From NCBI RefSeq assembly GCF_003073045.1, contig NC_037592.1, forward strand, positions 2,081,371-2,145,370: a DNA stretch of 64,000 nt, given 5' to 3'. Below the pieces are notes generated by a model. It saw only the letters and a list, made by a program, of their open reading frames with translations, searched no databases and was not told the DNA's origin. The position numbers and the translations under genes were made by a program. The stretch comes from Pomacea canaliculata (lineage: Eukaryota; Mollusca; Gastropoda; Architaenioglossa; Ampullariidae). Position 1 is the first letter of the stretch, and each line of letters starts with the position of its first letter. This document shows positions 24,901-37,600 of the stretch, piece after piece.

Positions 24901-27888
24901 AATGTTTGCTTTCGTCTTTCCTCAGCTAGTTTCTTGGCCTCTGCCTCCAGCTCCTTCTGCCGCTGTTCTTCCCGTTCTCGCTCTTGGATAGTGATGCGCT
25001 CCTTCCTGCAGTGGAAAAATCAAGCATCTCACAGATTTAATGAATATAGGCTTCAAGAGGACAAGCAAAAACAATTTCATGTTTCAAAGCAATACAATTT
25101 AAAAACAGCTTATTCTGGTAACCACCCTGCTACATTTACATCATTTATGATAATTTTCAAATTCTGTTGCCATAGGGTGGTGTTTTCTCTAGCTCTATAG
25201 TGCCAAAGGAAGGACAGTATGTCAGAAGTCAATCTTGCATAAATGTGATCACTATTTCATATGCTGAAGAATCCCTGCCTTACTTTCTGACAAACACAGG
25301 TTTCAGCCTGGGTCCAGTCTCTTCTTCAGAGTCAGAATATTCCTCATACTCAGAAGACTCTTCCTCTGTTTCGCCTTCTGATTTCTCCTCCTCAACATCC
25401 ATCACTTCCTGAAATTTACACACAAACAAGCAATACCAAAATAAGTCCTAATCAGAAAAAGTATCTATGCAGACTTTAACAAAATTTAGCAACTAAATAT
25501 TTATTCAGACCATTCAAGCTACAATTATACAAGTAGGTCGCTTTTTTCCCAATGTATTATAGAGGCAGGCTCCTTTTAAGTTTACAACTCTGTATATTTC
25601 ATAAAATATAACATTTCTTTGTATAAAATAAAATACCTATTCTTTATTTCTTCTTGATCACTATGTCATCTCCTTCCTCCATGCACTTTTTTTGTGTGCT
25701 GATGCTTAGTTTATACAGCTTGTATCCACATGGGAAAATGTACTTTAAAAATCCAATTATCATCATTATTATTTTAAAAGAATTAAAAGACATTATCATC
25801 ATTACAAAGCAACAATTCTTACCTCTTCGTCTCTCCTCTGTATAGCCCTCTGCCTCCTGATGGCTCGTCGCCTCTCAATTTCCTATAATTAAAGGACCAA
25901 GAAAATGGATATCACACTCCACAAGAAAATGAATGGGATGTCAGCAAAATGACACTACTTGCACACCATAGCCACAACCAACAATTCTCCTAAACAAGAT
26001 TCAGGGGAGTAACAAATATTCCGTCATCGCATTTCTGTCAGTTCTCAGACTCAAATGGTTGTTAATTTTTATCCACATAGCCTAGCATCTATTTAAAAAT
26101 ATAAAGATTAAAATTTTTTACAATACCCTCATTTTAAAGCGGTTGCTATAAACACATCACTTTACACAACTACTTTGTAAAACAGAACTATATTATCCCC
26201 TACATACCAACTGCTACATTACCTCCTACATACAGGATATAAAATAGACTGATGGTGAGGACACACATGAATGCAGATGGACAGTTTGCCCCCTTTTCAG
26301 AATGTCCATTTATAAACATGGGTTTTCCTATTTTAAGAGGCAACATGAATGTGTACAGATTTTTAAAAACTTGTGAAAAAACTGCCAGCTTAATGAATTG
26401 GATTTAATCTGTTTATGTTCCTTTTATAAGCTTGTGTTATCTTTTATGTAAAGTTATGTTCTTACGTTGCTGATAGCAGAGAAAACACTTTCCTGATAGG
26501 GATTAATGAAGATATTTTGTATTTTCTATTTACACACTGCCACATTAATTACCTCCTCATCAAGTTCTTCTTCTTCCTCCTCATCCTCACTGCCCTTATC
26601 CTCACGCCCCACTTTTGCCTCATCATCAGATGCTTCTGCTAAAATTTCTGGCTCCACCACCTGCCGGCGATGCCTAGATACCCTAGAATTCACAAAAGAA
26701 AAAAAATTCCAGATTATATCATCAAGTCAAAAAATAATTATTGCTTTTCATTTAAAACTAAAAAATCTATTAACATAAATGCAAGTAGTTCAATCAAACC
26801 TAGCAAACAACAGAATAAAACAATGTTTTGCTATGAAACCAGCAGTGATTAAGCTGATTTTGGGCAAAAACCAATTTATATTATGACTACAATTTTGACA
26901 TGTTATCCTATGATATGGAGAGTGATAACTAGCAAAGTAACAACTGTAGACCTATGTATAATGGCTCAGTAATAGCTTCTTTGTTCAAGCATGATACTTA
27001 GTGAGAAGTGAGAACAGTAGAGACCATGGGCCGAAATAACATCACGCCGGGAGGATGAAATTTCAGCCCCATGTCATAATGCTCTTTTTATTTAGCTAAA
27101 TGATTGGTCAACACTTAATACCTTGAAGAAAATTTAACAAGACAAGCTGAAAAATTAAGTTGATGTCAAACAGTTCCTAAGTAAAAGTTCAGGCTGTAGC
27201 CTCATCCACACCCACTTCCCATGTATTCCTCTTTTAACTGACCTGTCCTCCTCATCCTCTTCACTCTCTGCTCCTCTTTCTCGATACTGTAGACGACGAA
27301 GGCGGTGATCTCGCACCTCATCATCCTCATCCTTCTCTTCCGTATCAACTGCTGTTTGTGCAGCTGTTCTAGCTTTGATTCCAAATTCATCTTCCTCGTC
27401 GCTACTACTATCTGGTGCATAGTCTGGCCGTTTGCCCGTAACATAACGGGTGACCTTGACTTTCTCCATTGTGAGTTCCCCTAAAAACAAAAGGGAAAAC
27501 AAAACAGAGCAAATGACAAAACAGTTGCAGAATGGATAGGTTCTTATACAGTAGCATTGAAATAAACAATCTTATTTCTGGCCCTCTCTTCTCTTAATGC
27601 TTCATCTCTCCTAAATCTTTTACTAGTAATACACCTAAATGGTAAACTGAAATTAAATGTTTCTTCTGCTCAATAATAATTTTTTAAAAGAATTCTATAA
27701 TTCTGTCAGTTTCTGAAGCCTGTAAGAAATCAAACGCGATTGCGTGGTTTTAACAAATATCAATAACTATTTAAATTATCTTTTGTAGAAATTCACATTT
27801 AAAGCTAATCTTCACTCTTACCTTTATCATTCTTGATAGGGACGGCACCAGCCGTTGAGAGAATGGGAATTTTAGCTTTCGAAGCCAT
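21991..27888 (-). CDS. MFAP1: Microfibrillar-associated protein 1, spliceosome component
   Basis: Nuclear pre-mRNA splicing factor of the spliceosomal B complex that works with PRP38. Ten exons with consistent phases, from the start: 27822-27888, 27243-27480, 26553-26682, 25823-25882, 25284-25408, 24897-25005, 23510-23670, 22739-22898, 22392-22481, 21991-22170. The product is 439 residues, the usual length of the family. Hallmarks in order: [19 protein letters not shown]; acidic Glu/Asp/Ser blocks and RRR-rich helices; [87 protein letters not shown]; a final VFERPS. The first ATG (27888) opens [20 protein letters not shown], matching the family N-terminus. It starts head to head with PKMYT1, sharing a 743-bp promoter. 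Confidence 0.97.
23666..23925 (-). repeat. Tandem copies of the MFAP1 exon-7 acceptor edge
   Basis: The exon-7 boundary (minus strand GTTCATCAG then TTAGCAGAG) recurs in the preceding intron with its core GCTAACTGATGAACA at 23734, 23820 and 23914 (plus strand), spaced 68, 86 and 94 bp. The material between also repeats (TTATCAGTTTCT, CTGCTATGTCT). It is a degenerate tandem array with one end inside the exon. Confidence 0.7.
24341..24498. repeat. About 40-bp minisatellite, four units, in an MFAP1 intron
   Basis: Units starting near 24343, 24383, 24424 and 24464 share ATGGGGAAAYGCTTGCACCC followed by ATGGGGAATC. The last two are more diverged. Confidence 0.8.
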
Positions 27889-28631
27889 TTTCGACTGTCT
27901 TGATTCAACCGGAAATTGTTCTGGCTTCCCCTGGCGGTGCTATTAAAAAAATAAAATGCATCACATACATTTATTTAGTATGTGATCATTTGAATTGTTG
28001 TAAAATATCATTTTTACAATTTTGATTTATTATCTCATTTTTTAAAATTTAACTACTTAATAGGTATACGTAACTAATGCATCAGACAAATAATCAGGTT
28101 ACCATGCTCCGTACATTTTTAAGTTAACTTACCTGGTCAATATTGTTTTATTTATATTATTTGCTTATATTAATGCTTTTTCATAGTGTACACATATGAT
28201 CGTGTAATAGTTAAGCTTTTGTTTAAAAAAAATAGCAAGTTAAAACAAGTCAACATAAAGCTATAAATAGATCTTCGCCACACAACTTTTTTGTTGCGAT
28301 TGGAGGGAATGTGGACAGGACATAGGCAAGAGCTTTCATTTCTATAAACCTCAGGAACACGCCAGTAAAGGTTTGCAAAGTGACTGCATAAAACGATAGG
28401 AAAGAAAAGCAGAACAAGAGAGACTAATGATTTTTTTACTCGTGGTCTGACTCATTTTCTCCCGACGGCCCTTTGACCAATCGGAAATCACACGCTCCTC
28501 CGCGGCAAAAGAACCGCGAAACACTTCCACGAGAAAACATTGTCATGTGTTGTAAAATGACTTCTAAGTTGTTTTGCTAATTTCTTTGACATCGCTTGTT
28601 TACTGTGAGTACTAAATGTGTAGGACGGAAG
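27889..28631. promoter_or_regulatory. Bidirectional promoter between MFAP1 and PKMYT1
   Basis: 743 bp separate the two start codons. The PKMYT1-proximal part holds a CCAAT box (28477-28481, in TTGACCAATCGG) and, 21 bp on, GCGGCAAA (28502-28509), which on the minus strand reads TTTGCCGC and fits the E2F consensus TTTSSCGC. A near match, TTTCGCGG, overlaps GAACCGCGAAAC just after. The CpG-rich stretch 28440-28530 stands out from AT-rich flanks. CCAAT plus E2F suits cell-cycle expression. Transcription start sites cannot be seen from sequence. Confidence 0.6.
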
Positions 28632-31600
28632 ATGGATGAATCATCTGAAGGTTGTATCAATCGGATAACTTCCCAGCTAGGACCTGAAGCTGCAACTGTT
28701 AACTTTGCAAGTCCTCGGCCAACGCCACAATTTTACCACGATAAGGAAACGTTTTCCACCAAGAAAGCGAAATTCGCGGTAAGTACGCATACCCATTTTT
28801 TAGTTTAAAATCTATAGAATTATATTTCGTATTTCAATATTATCATTTCATGGGCAGCGTCTTTCTTTGCCGCAATGTGTGAACGCCAAATGAAACTTGT
28901 TTTTAAAATGTCCGCCATATTTTGTTGATCCTAGAATCAAAATGGCACGCCTCATGAGTGTGCTCCACCGAGACCACCAGTTAAGAGTGCTCCACCAGTT
29001 AGTCGGATATTTGCACGTCGTCCGTTGACTGGTGCCAGAGCAGTGTCTTTTCGAGAAGAGGAATGTATCCTTTTTTAATTCAATGTTCTTTGATATGTAA
29101 TGTCTATCGCGTGGCATTTCATTACTTTATGTATACTGCCATTTAAGGGAATCGTCGTGCGTCCTAAGGGAAAGAAACCTATGTCCGTTGATCTAAATAA
29201 TGTAAATGTATTATGTTTGATTTTTACATGGGTTGTGAAAAGGGAATATTTTTGGGATGAGTCAGCCACGCCCTCGATATGCCAGGGAAGAGGCTCTCGG
29301 GAGAGCCCAACTCCAACAGAGAAACCAGTAGTACCGTTTCATTTGTCATTAAGTGTTATGTATAATTAATCACCATCACTAGTAGGTACATCTTTATACT
29401 TAAGAAATCTACTGAAGCTTACACAAATACAGACCTACTTTTTGTAGGCATTTAGCAGAGAGCACAAAGACAATACAAAACCACTAGTGTATTAGGTGTG
29501 GCCTTTACATCACCACCTTGATAATTTTATATTTGTTACTAATATGAATAAATTAATATTATAATAAAGTGATATTTAGAAGCAGATAACTTCTGCAATT
29601 TTTTAAAACATTTTAAGTGTTCTAAAATTCATTTTGTTTTTTTAAGAGTACTTGTTTTGAAGATGATGTGTTTGCTTGATGAGAATAACAAGCCTGATTT
29701 TATAGAAATGCCTTGGGAGGTGGAGGTGGGATGTGTTTACTGGCGCTGTTCAGTGAGTTAATGATAATCACTCAAGAAACACAATATTTTCAACTGTTCA
29801 TTTAATTTATTTTTGCATTAAGAACAAGGCAATGTTATACAGCAATAATTTTGAATAAATTGAAAAAATGTTTATATTTAGCCTTAATTAATACTCAGCT
29901 ATGTTGAGCCCTCATTATAATTCAAAGTCTAAAGTGCCATATTTTGAACAAGTCTTCGATATCCTTGGCAAGATAGGAGAAGGTTCTTTCGGGGAGGTAA
30001 GATGTTTTACAGATTTTTTTCCCCCTGAAAGATACATTACTTATACCAGAAATGAAAGTAAACATTTTCATGTCTCTTTTAAATTGTAATTAAAATGCTA
30101 ACTTTTTTCATATTTTATCGTGATTGGATTTATTGTTATTTGTGTTATCATTTCATTTAGCATGTAATATTCCTTGTGCAGAAAGGAAGTACTTCAAACC
30201 CATAACAATTTCTAGGCATGGTTAAGGGCTGTCTTTTCTTGCCTGTATTCGATTTTGTCCTTTAACTGAGTGACCTATTAAGTTCGCTAAGAATTCAGTG
30301 TTGAATATGTGATTCAAAATATGGGAGCATTGATCAAGGATTTATTGAATTGTAAATGTTTGATTAACTGAAAACAAAGCAGAGAAAAACATTGGTGTCT
30401 AGCTGTTTCAAATGCCATTTACTGACACATGCAAACAGGTCTACAAGGTGCGAAGTAAAGAAGATGGTCAATTGTATGCAGTCAAGAAATCTCGGGAAAA
30501 ATTCAGGGGAGAATCAGACAGGTAGTCTTGAATATTTCTACTGCCTTGGGTACATGAATTGATAAGTTTGAAACGTTATATGCATGACCTTTATCCCTTG
30601 TGAAGAAAGCACGTTGAATATTTTTTGCATGTTTTCAGTCTTAAATACTGATGAATGCGAAACTTGTCTTTTTCTATTTGATACCAGTATTCTTCAAGAC
30701 ATGAAAATGCATGTGGATGTGTAAACATTTTACATATAAAAGTATGCCCAGTGTCTTTATTAACACAATTTTATAACCTTAAGAAATTATATTTCATGAA
30801 AACTTTATTCAGTAATAGTAAATTTTAACTTTTTGAATGGCATTGCAGGAAAAGAAAGCTGCAAGAGGTGGACAAGTTTGAAAAGCTGCCACCACATGAC
30901 AACCTAGTGCACTTTTATGGTGCTTGGGAGGAGCAGATGGTCCTGTTTATGCAGATTGAACTTTGTACAATGAGGTGAATTTGTTTCTTCGTTTTACTAA
31001 CTGCATAGAGTATCAGTATTTCATTATTTTGCGTGACAACTGATTTATCAGGTGATGTTCCATCATCAAGAATGATTTAGCTGTTATGATTCACCAAGAC
31101 TTGATTGTGGGTGGGTTTCTCGTATTTTTCATATTTTACAGCACAATATTCATGAAGTATCACTAAAAAGCACTGCTCTACAAAGTAGAACAAATGTCTT
31201 CATCATATGTGTGCTGCAATATAATGACATGTATGTTACATATAACACGTCCCGTCTTGTAACAGGACATGTTTGTGCAATCAGACCAGCTGGTTATTGG
31301 GACCCAAATGATCGCATCCTGAAGGAGCCCGATTAAACCGTAATCGACTGTATATGTGTAATATATATTTAAGGCAGAAATGTATTGGGTTTGGGTTACA
31401 TTTGCCACTTACAGAGGGAAAGTTGGCTGTTGTAACAACAGCTGCAGTTGTCTCCCTTTATTTGGCATGCTTGTATTTTCAAAGCGTGGGATTATGCTAG
31501 CTGCTGCTGGCAACACTGTGTTACTGAGTTAATAAAGACTCAGCAGTTATTCATTATGATGACCCATTGCTTGTATCCTTGCAGCTTGGCATACTTCACT

Positions 31601-34600
31601 CAGGTAAATCATGACGTACCTGAACAGGTCATCTGGGGATTTTTAGTTGATCTGCTTATGGTAAGAACATCTTTATGACTTTCAGTTATCTAAGGAAAGA
31701 AATTTGAAATGTTTTTTAGATATATATATATACACACACACACACTTAAAGATTTTTTTAGAAAGTAAGAACTAGATATCAAGGGCTTATTGAACACTAT
31801 TTTTTTTCCACACTTTGACAGTGTTTATTAAACGATAAAAACGGGACTTATGCTTCTGCAAAGGTGCATCATTTTGTTGCAAAAGTTTGATTAAAATTTG
31901 ATAATTGGAAATTATATTATGCTGTAAGTTAACCGAGGAAGGTGAGTAGTTGTAAAAGAAGAGAAAACTGGTATGCTTAAAGCATTAAACTTGTTTGTAA
32001 TTTTCCTTAAATGAGGAACAATTTCATGAAGGCAACCAGCCAAGTATTTTAAAAAATCTAAATTTTATGGTTATATGGTAAATTATGTGGTTAAAACTTC
32101 CAGTTTTTTGTCTTTTTGCTCCAGGGGGTTAAACACCTGCATGACCACAGTCTTGTTCACATGGACATCAAACCTGAAAATATCTTTATATCAGACCATG
32201 TCTGTAAACTGGGAGATTTTGGCCTTGTGCTTGACCTTTCTAAGGTTAGGAAAGATATTTTGTTCTGCATTTTATGTTTACTTGATGCTTCTTGATGTGA
32301 ATTTTTACCTGTTTCATTTATTCAACAGGGTGAGCTTTCACGTTGGAAACTTTATTCCATTCTTGATTTTTCTTGAATAAAAGATCAGATAATTGAAGTG
32401 TTTATTAGGGGACATTTTACCTACTTTTTAATTCATTGAAAATAGCATGCAATGTTATCTCAGTTTTTATTATTTTGTGCAACAGGATGTTACTTCAGAA
32501 GCAGTCGAGGGAGATCCCAAATACTTAGCTCCTGAGATATTGATGGGCAAGGTTGGAAGGCATGTTGATATCTTCAGGTATGATACAATATTCAAATGGT
32601 ATTTGATCTTTTTTTTAGGCGGGGTGGGGAGTTGTCTAGAAGGCGATAAATGGAGATTTAAAGTGATTCTTAAATCCAAAATCTTTGTGCTAGCTCTCAT
32701 TTTGTCTATAGCCATTAGCCTGAAATGAGAAAATTTCTGTATCAGAATAAAACATTACCTAGAGTAATATCCAAGCCATGAAATGAAATCCATGCCAGAT
32801 CTTACAGCATGGAACCTATGGTTTTCTTAGCATAATTATCACTAAAAGAAATTCTATATAAAAAAATTAAACATTTTTGCACTAAGTTTAGATTGATATG
32901 CTGCGTGTTCAATGATGCATAATATACTAATTCAGCTTTCTTATACAGCTTGGGAATAACCATGCTGGAGCTTGCGTCGGACTTGGATATTCCAAAGGGT
33001 GGGGAAGGCTGGCACATTTTACGACAGGGTGAACTTCCCTTGAAGTTTCTTGAAGGTACCAATATAATTTTGTCCTACATTAAATTCTTTCCATCAGCAA
33101 ATTTGATTGGCTTAATATTTGCTTACCATTTGGGAAGTTTTACCGAAGAACAATTTAAGATTGTTTTACTAGAGCATGCTTATAACAAGTTTATCTGCTG
33201 GTATGCGTTAGTTATTTTAAAATTAGAGGTAAAGAATGATGTGGCAACTTGCGTTGTTTCAGCACGCTCACCCAAGCTGAAGTACATTATTGGTAAGATG
33301 CTAGTTCCGGATTACTCCACACGACCAACTGTAGACCAGCTTCTTGCTATGTCAAGTCTCAAGAAGGTAAGTACAGTGAAAAACATTTTTCATCTACAAG
33401 AATACCAGCTTTAAGGATTTCATACCTTTTTTAAAAAAAAAACAACCTTATTTAGTTTTTTATACCAAGCCAGCAGCTAAAGCTCTGTCACTGCAAAACA
33501 GCTGGTCTTGTAAATGCCCTGGCTTTTTATGCCTGAGATATATGCCCAGCAAGATGAGAGACTTGAACTGATGATCAGATGTTCCTGAAAACAGATTGTT
33601 TTGCTTGTTGGAAGGGTTATGTTAAAGATATTAATTTAATTATGTATATAGATCAGCTGATCTCCATTTGCTGCTAGACAACTTTAATGCAGTTGATGAA
33701 TTGACTTCAAACATGGGAAAGTATTTGCAGCATAGAAAAATGTTTGAAGTTAGTTCATCAACTGCATTAAAGTGAAAGAACCAATAAATAGTGATAGTTT
33801 TCTGTAGCTATTACAGGAATTGTTTTAAAATATTATTGCAACAAAGAAAACTATAATTGATATTTTTCCATTTGCAGTATACGAAGAAACGCCTACATGA
33901 GTATGTCTTGAGAAGTATGGTAAGATGATGTTTTCTGTTTTTCTCATTTGTCATGTGTGTCCTTTTGTTTTATTGGTGAAGTTCAAGCAAATGGTAATCA
34001 CAGATCCATGTTGAGCTCTGTGACCTGAAGCGTAGTTAACGCTGAGCTGAGCATGTTTGGTGGAAGACTTGACTACCCATCTACAAAGAGATTTATAACG
34101 AAGCGAAGCATTGCAGAAGGCCTTCACCTCACTCAGGAAGCACATGTAAGGCAAAAAAACATCAGTCAGAAGATCAAGCTGAGAATCTTCAGGTCAAATG
34201 TGATCAGCCCCCTCCTTTATGGATTACAATCATGGAAGATGACCAAAACCATCAGTAACAAGCTTGACGTCTTCCAAAACAGATGCCTCAGGCGCATACT
34301 TAACATCTTTTGGCCAAATACCATCCCCAACAGAACTCCATCGAAGAACTAAAACCGAGTCCATCATCATGCAGGTTCAACAAAGGCGTTGGCGATGCAT
34401 TGGACATGGACTCCAGAGAAAACGTGGCCGCCCAAAGGAAACTTGGAGAAGAACAGTGAAAAGGGAAATGAAAGGAAAGAGCTGTACATGGGGTTACTGG
34501 GAGTGGGTTTCAGCCGATCGATCTCTGTGGCGGAGTCTGGTTGAGGCCTTATGTGCAACCTGATGCACAAACAGGAATAGATAGAAGCATTGCAGAATGT

Positions 34601-37600
34601 GTCAAGGTCAAGACATCATATCTTTAGGCCCAAATAAATAATTGCATCTCCTCCAAATCACTTTTTGACATATGGAATCAAATGACTGGAATTAGCAAGG
34701 CGACGCCGCTTCTCACACTACCTTTCCTGCTTCACAGCTGCCGCAAGCGTTTTGTGGCTATTTTGCTAACAAGATTTCGGACATTCAGTTATTCTTGAAC
34801 TCTATATCGGTGCCTGACAGCATCTCCTGTGATATTCTTTTGGATGCTCTCTGACCAAATTTTGACCAGTTTCTGATTCTGAACAAAGGCGATTATTCTG
34901 AAAGCCAAGCCAACAACTTACCAGTTAGACCCAATACCCACAAGTCCTCTTCTTGAGTGTTTAGATATTTTACTGCCTTCCATCACAAACATTGCAAATG
35001 TCAGCTTGTCATCAGATGTTTTCCTGTCTTTGTTTAAAATGCCCTGTTGAAGCCACTTCCTAAGAAATCCACGCTTGGTGTCAATGTGTTGAACAATTAT
35101 CACCTAGTTTCCAACTTGTCTTTTCTCTCAAAGATCAAAGATAAAGGAGTTTTGACACAGCTCTGGGCCTACTTACAAGAGCACCAGCTCATCCCCCATG
35201 CTTTGTCAGCATATAGACCTTTTCACAGTACTGAACCTACTTTAATTAAAGTGACCACCCACATATTATCTGCCATTTACAGTGGTTATGTTTCTGCCTC
35301 AACTCTACTGGATCCGTTTGCTGCATTTGACACTGAATACCTTCTTCACAAACTCCAAAAAGTACAGAAGTCTGCTGCATGTCTGGTGCTTAGAGCCAGA
35401 ACCTTGTTATTTGGTTCCTCTTTGTGTTTTCTGTATCTGATTTTATTCTTCGTTTAGTATAGTTGTTCTGGCTTAAAGGTCAACAGAAAGAAGACTGAAG
35501 TGATGAGAATCAACAACAAGCAGGAATTCCCAATCCAACTTCAAGGAGAGAACATCCTGGAAACAGACCGCTTCACATATCTGGGGAGCATTGTCAACAA
35601 GGACGTTGGAGCGGATGATGATATCAAAAGCCGCATCAACAAAGCCAGGCATGCTTTCAACAGCCTACACCCCATGTGGAACTCCCGAGCATTATCCTTC
35701 AGCAGTAAGACGTGCATCTTCAACACCAATGTGAAAGCAGTCCTGCTGTATGGTTCTGAAACCTGGAGGGTGACAAATTCCATCAACAACAAGCTCCAGA
35801 CCTTTACCAACCGATGCCTACGCCATATTCCTGGGAATAAGATGGCCTGAAAAGATCTCCAACAGCAGCCTGTGGAAAAGAACCAACCAGAATGCCACTA
35901 GCCAAGACATCAAAAAGCGCAAATGGGGCTGAATAGGACATACCCTGCACAAACCAGCTGACACCATGGAAAAACTGGCACTTGACTGGAACCCTCAGGG
36001 GAAGAGGAGAGTTGGGAGACCGAAGCAGACTTGGAAAAGAACAGTAGAGAGCGAGGCAAAGGACATGGGAACCACCTGGGCCCAACTGAAGGGGGCTGCC
36101 CAAAACTGGGTCGTTGGCAAGGTGGTGTTGCGGCCCTATGCTCCTCAAAGGAGCAACAAGGAATAAACTAAGCTAAACTTAGTACAGTTGTTCATTCTTT
36201 TATAGCTTATATGTTATTTGTTTGTTTTCCTGTCCCTCATATGCTGTTCATGTTTCATTCTTGTTCTTAAGAGCATACTCCTTAGGAGGGTGAGCATGCG
36301 CTTTACAAATTTTGCATTTATCATTATTAAATAACCGTTTTTCTGTACTGAAAACCTTGTGTGTGCTTATATAGTTAAATGTGCATCCATATTTATGGGT
36401 ATCTTTTTCTCTTAGATGGCCAGTACTCCACCTCCACAGAACAAACTTGCACCATACCATTCTGAGTACGATAGCTCAGACCTTAACAGCAGCCTTGGTG
36501 CCATTGTTGGAATTGACAGCAGCACTTCCGATGGTATGTTAGATGAATTAATAATTGTTATTCTAATGGTATGCTAGATGAAGTGATACCATGTTTCCTT
36601 GAAAGTAATAGTATTGTCTTAATTTTTGCTCCAAAAGAGGTATTAAGGCTTATTTTCAGGGTTGTCTTATTTCTTCACATACAAAAATCTACATTTCTTC
36701 TAATGCAGTCATACCATCTTCTGGAATATCGTAACTCTGCAAAACCTGAATTCTTGCCTCAATTTTTGTGTGACTCCATTTGCCATTGGATTGTCTGTTA
36801 TAATTTATATTATCATTTATTTTAAGCATTAATGTATTAATATTTATTTATATATTAATATTGTTGCATTACAATCCAGTATGTCTGTTGTGTCTTTCAA
36901 CTGATAAACAAAATCTGTCTGGCTAACAGTCTTAACTATTTTAATAGTATGGTGGATGTCAGAACAGCTTTAAATGGAGCCAAGGATTCTTAATTAACTT
37001 CAAGTATATTGAAGTGTTCAGGAGCTAATGAGTTGTTTGACTCAAACTACTGGCATGAATATTTGAATAAATCCTGCACACTACTATGTGATCAATATGA
37101 TTTTTAAAAAAAGAGAAGAAGAAAGAAATGTCGAATGTGAAAAATTTAACAGGCTCCAAGACATTTTTGATTGGATATTGCTGGCGATGGTCTTATGTCT
37201 GAGCTGTTCTTTTAGAAGAAAGAATCCTTAATCTAGTAATGTTCCTCCTACTGCTTGTAAAGCAGAGATTCTCAACCTTTTTCACGACTGTACCTTCACA
37301 GGGTGGAAGTATGTCTGTGGGTACCCCTTGTGCATAAGTTGGCACATAAAAGTGCTTCTTTTCTTAATGGTGTGTGCTTATTTATGCAAAACCCTTGACG
37401 TACCACTAGGGGGTAAGCGTACTACTGGTTGAGAACCGCGGATGTAAAGTGAATCTGTTCATATCTGGGCAGGTATCTGTGTACATGTGTCTCTTGAAAA
37501 ATGTACCAACATGTCCAAAATAGGTGGGTTTAGGGAAGTCCGTCCTTCACTACCTTACTCAACTATTTTAAAGCTTTATTATTTTGTTACTCTTCCCAGA

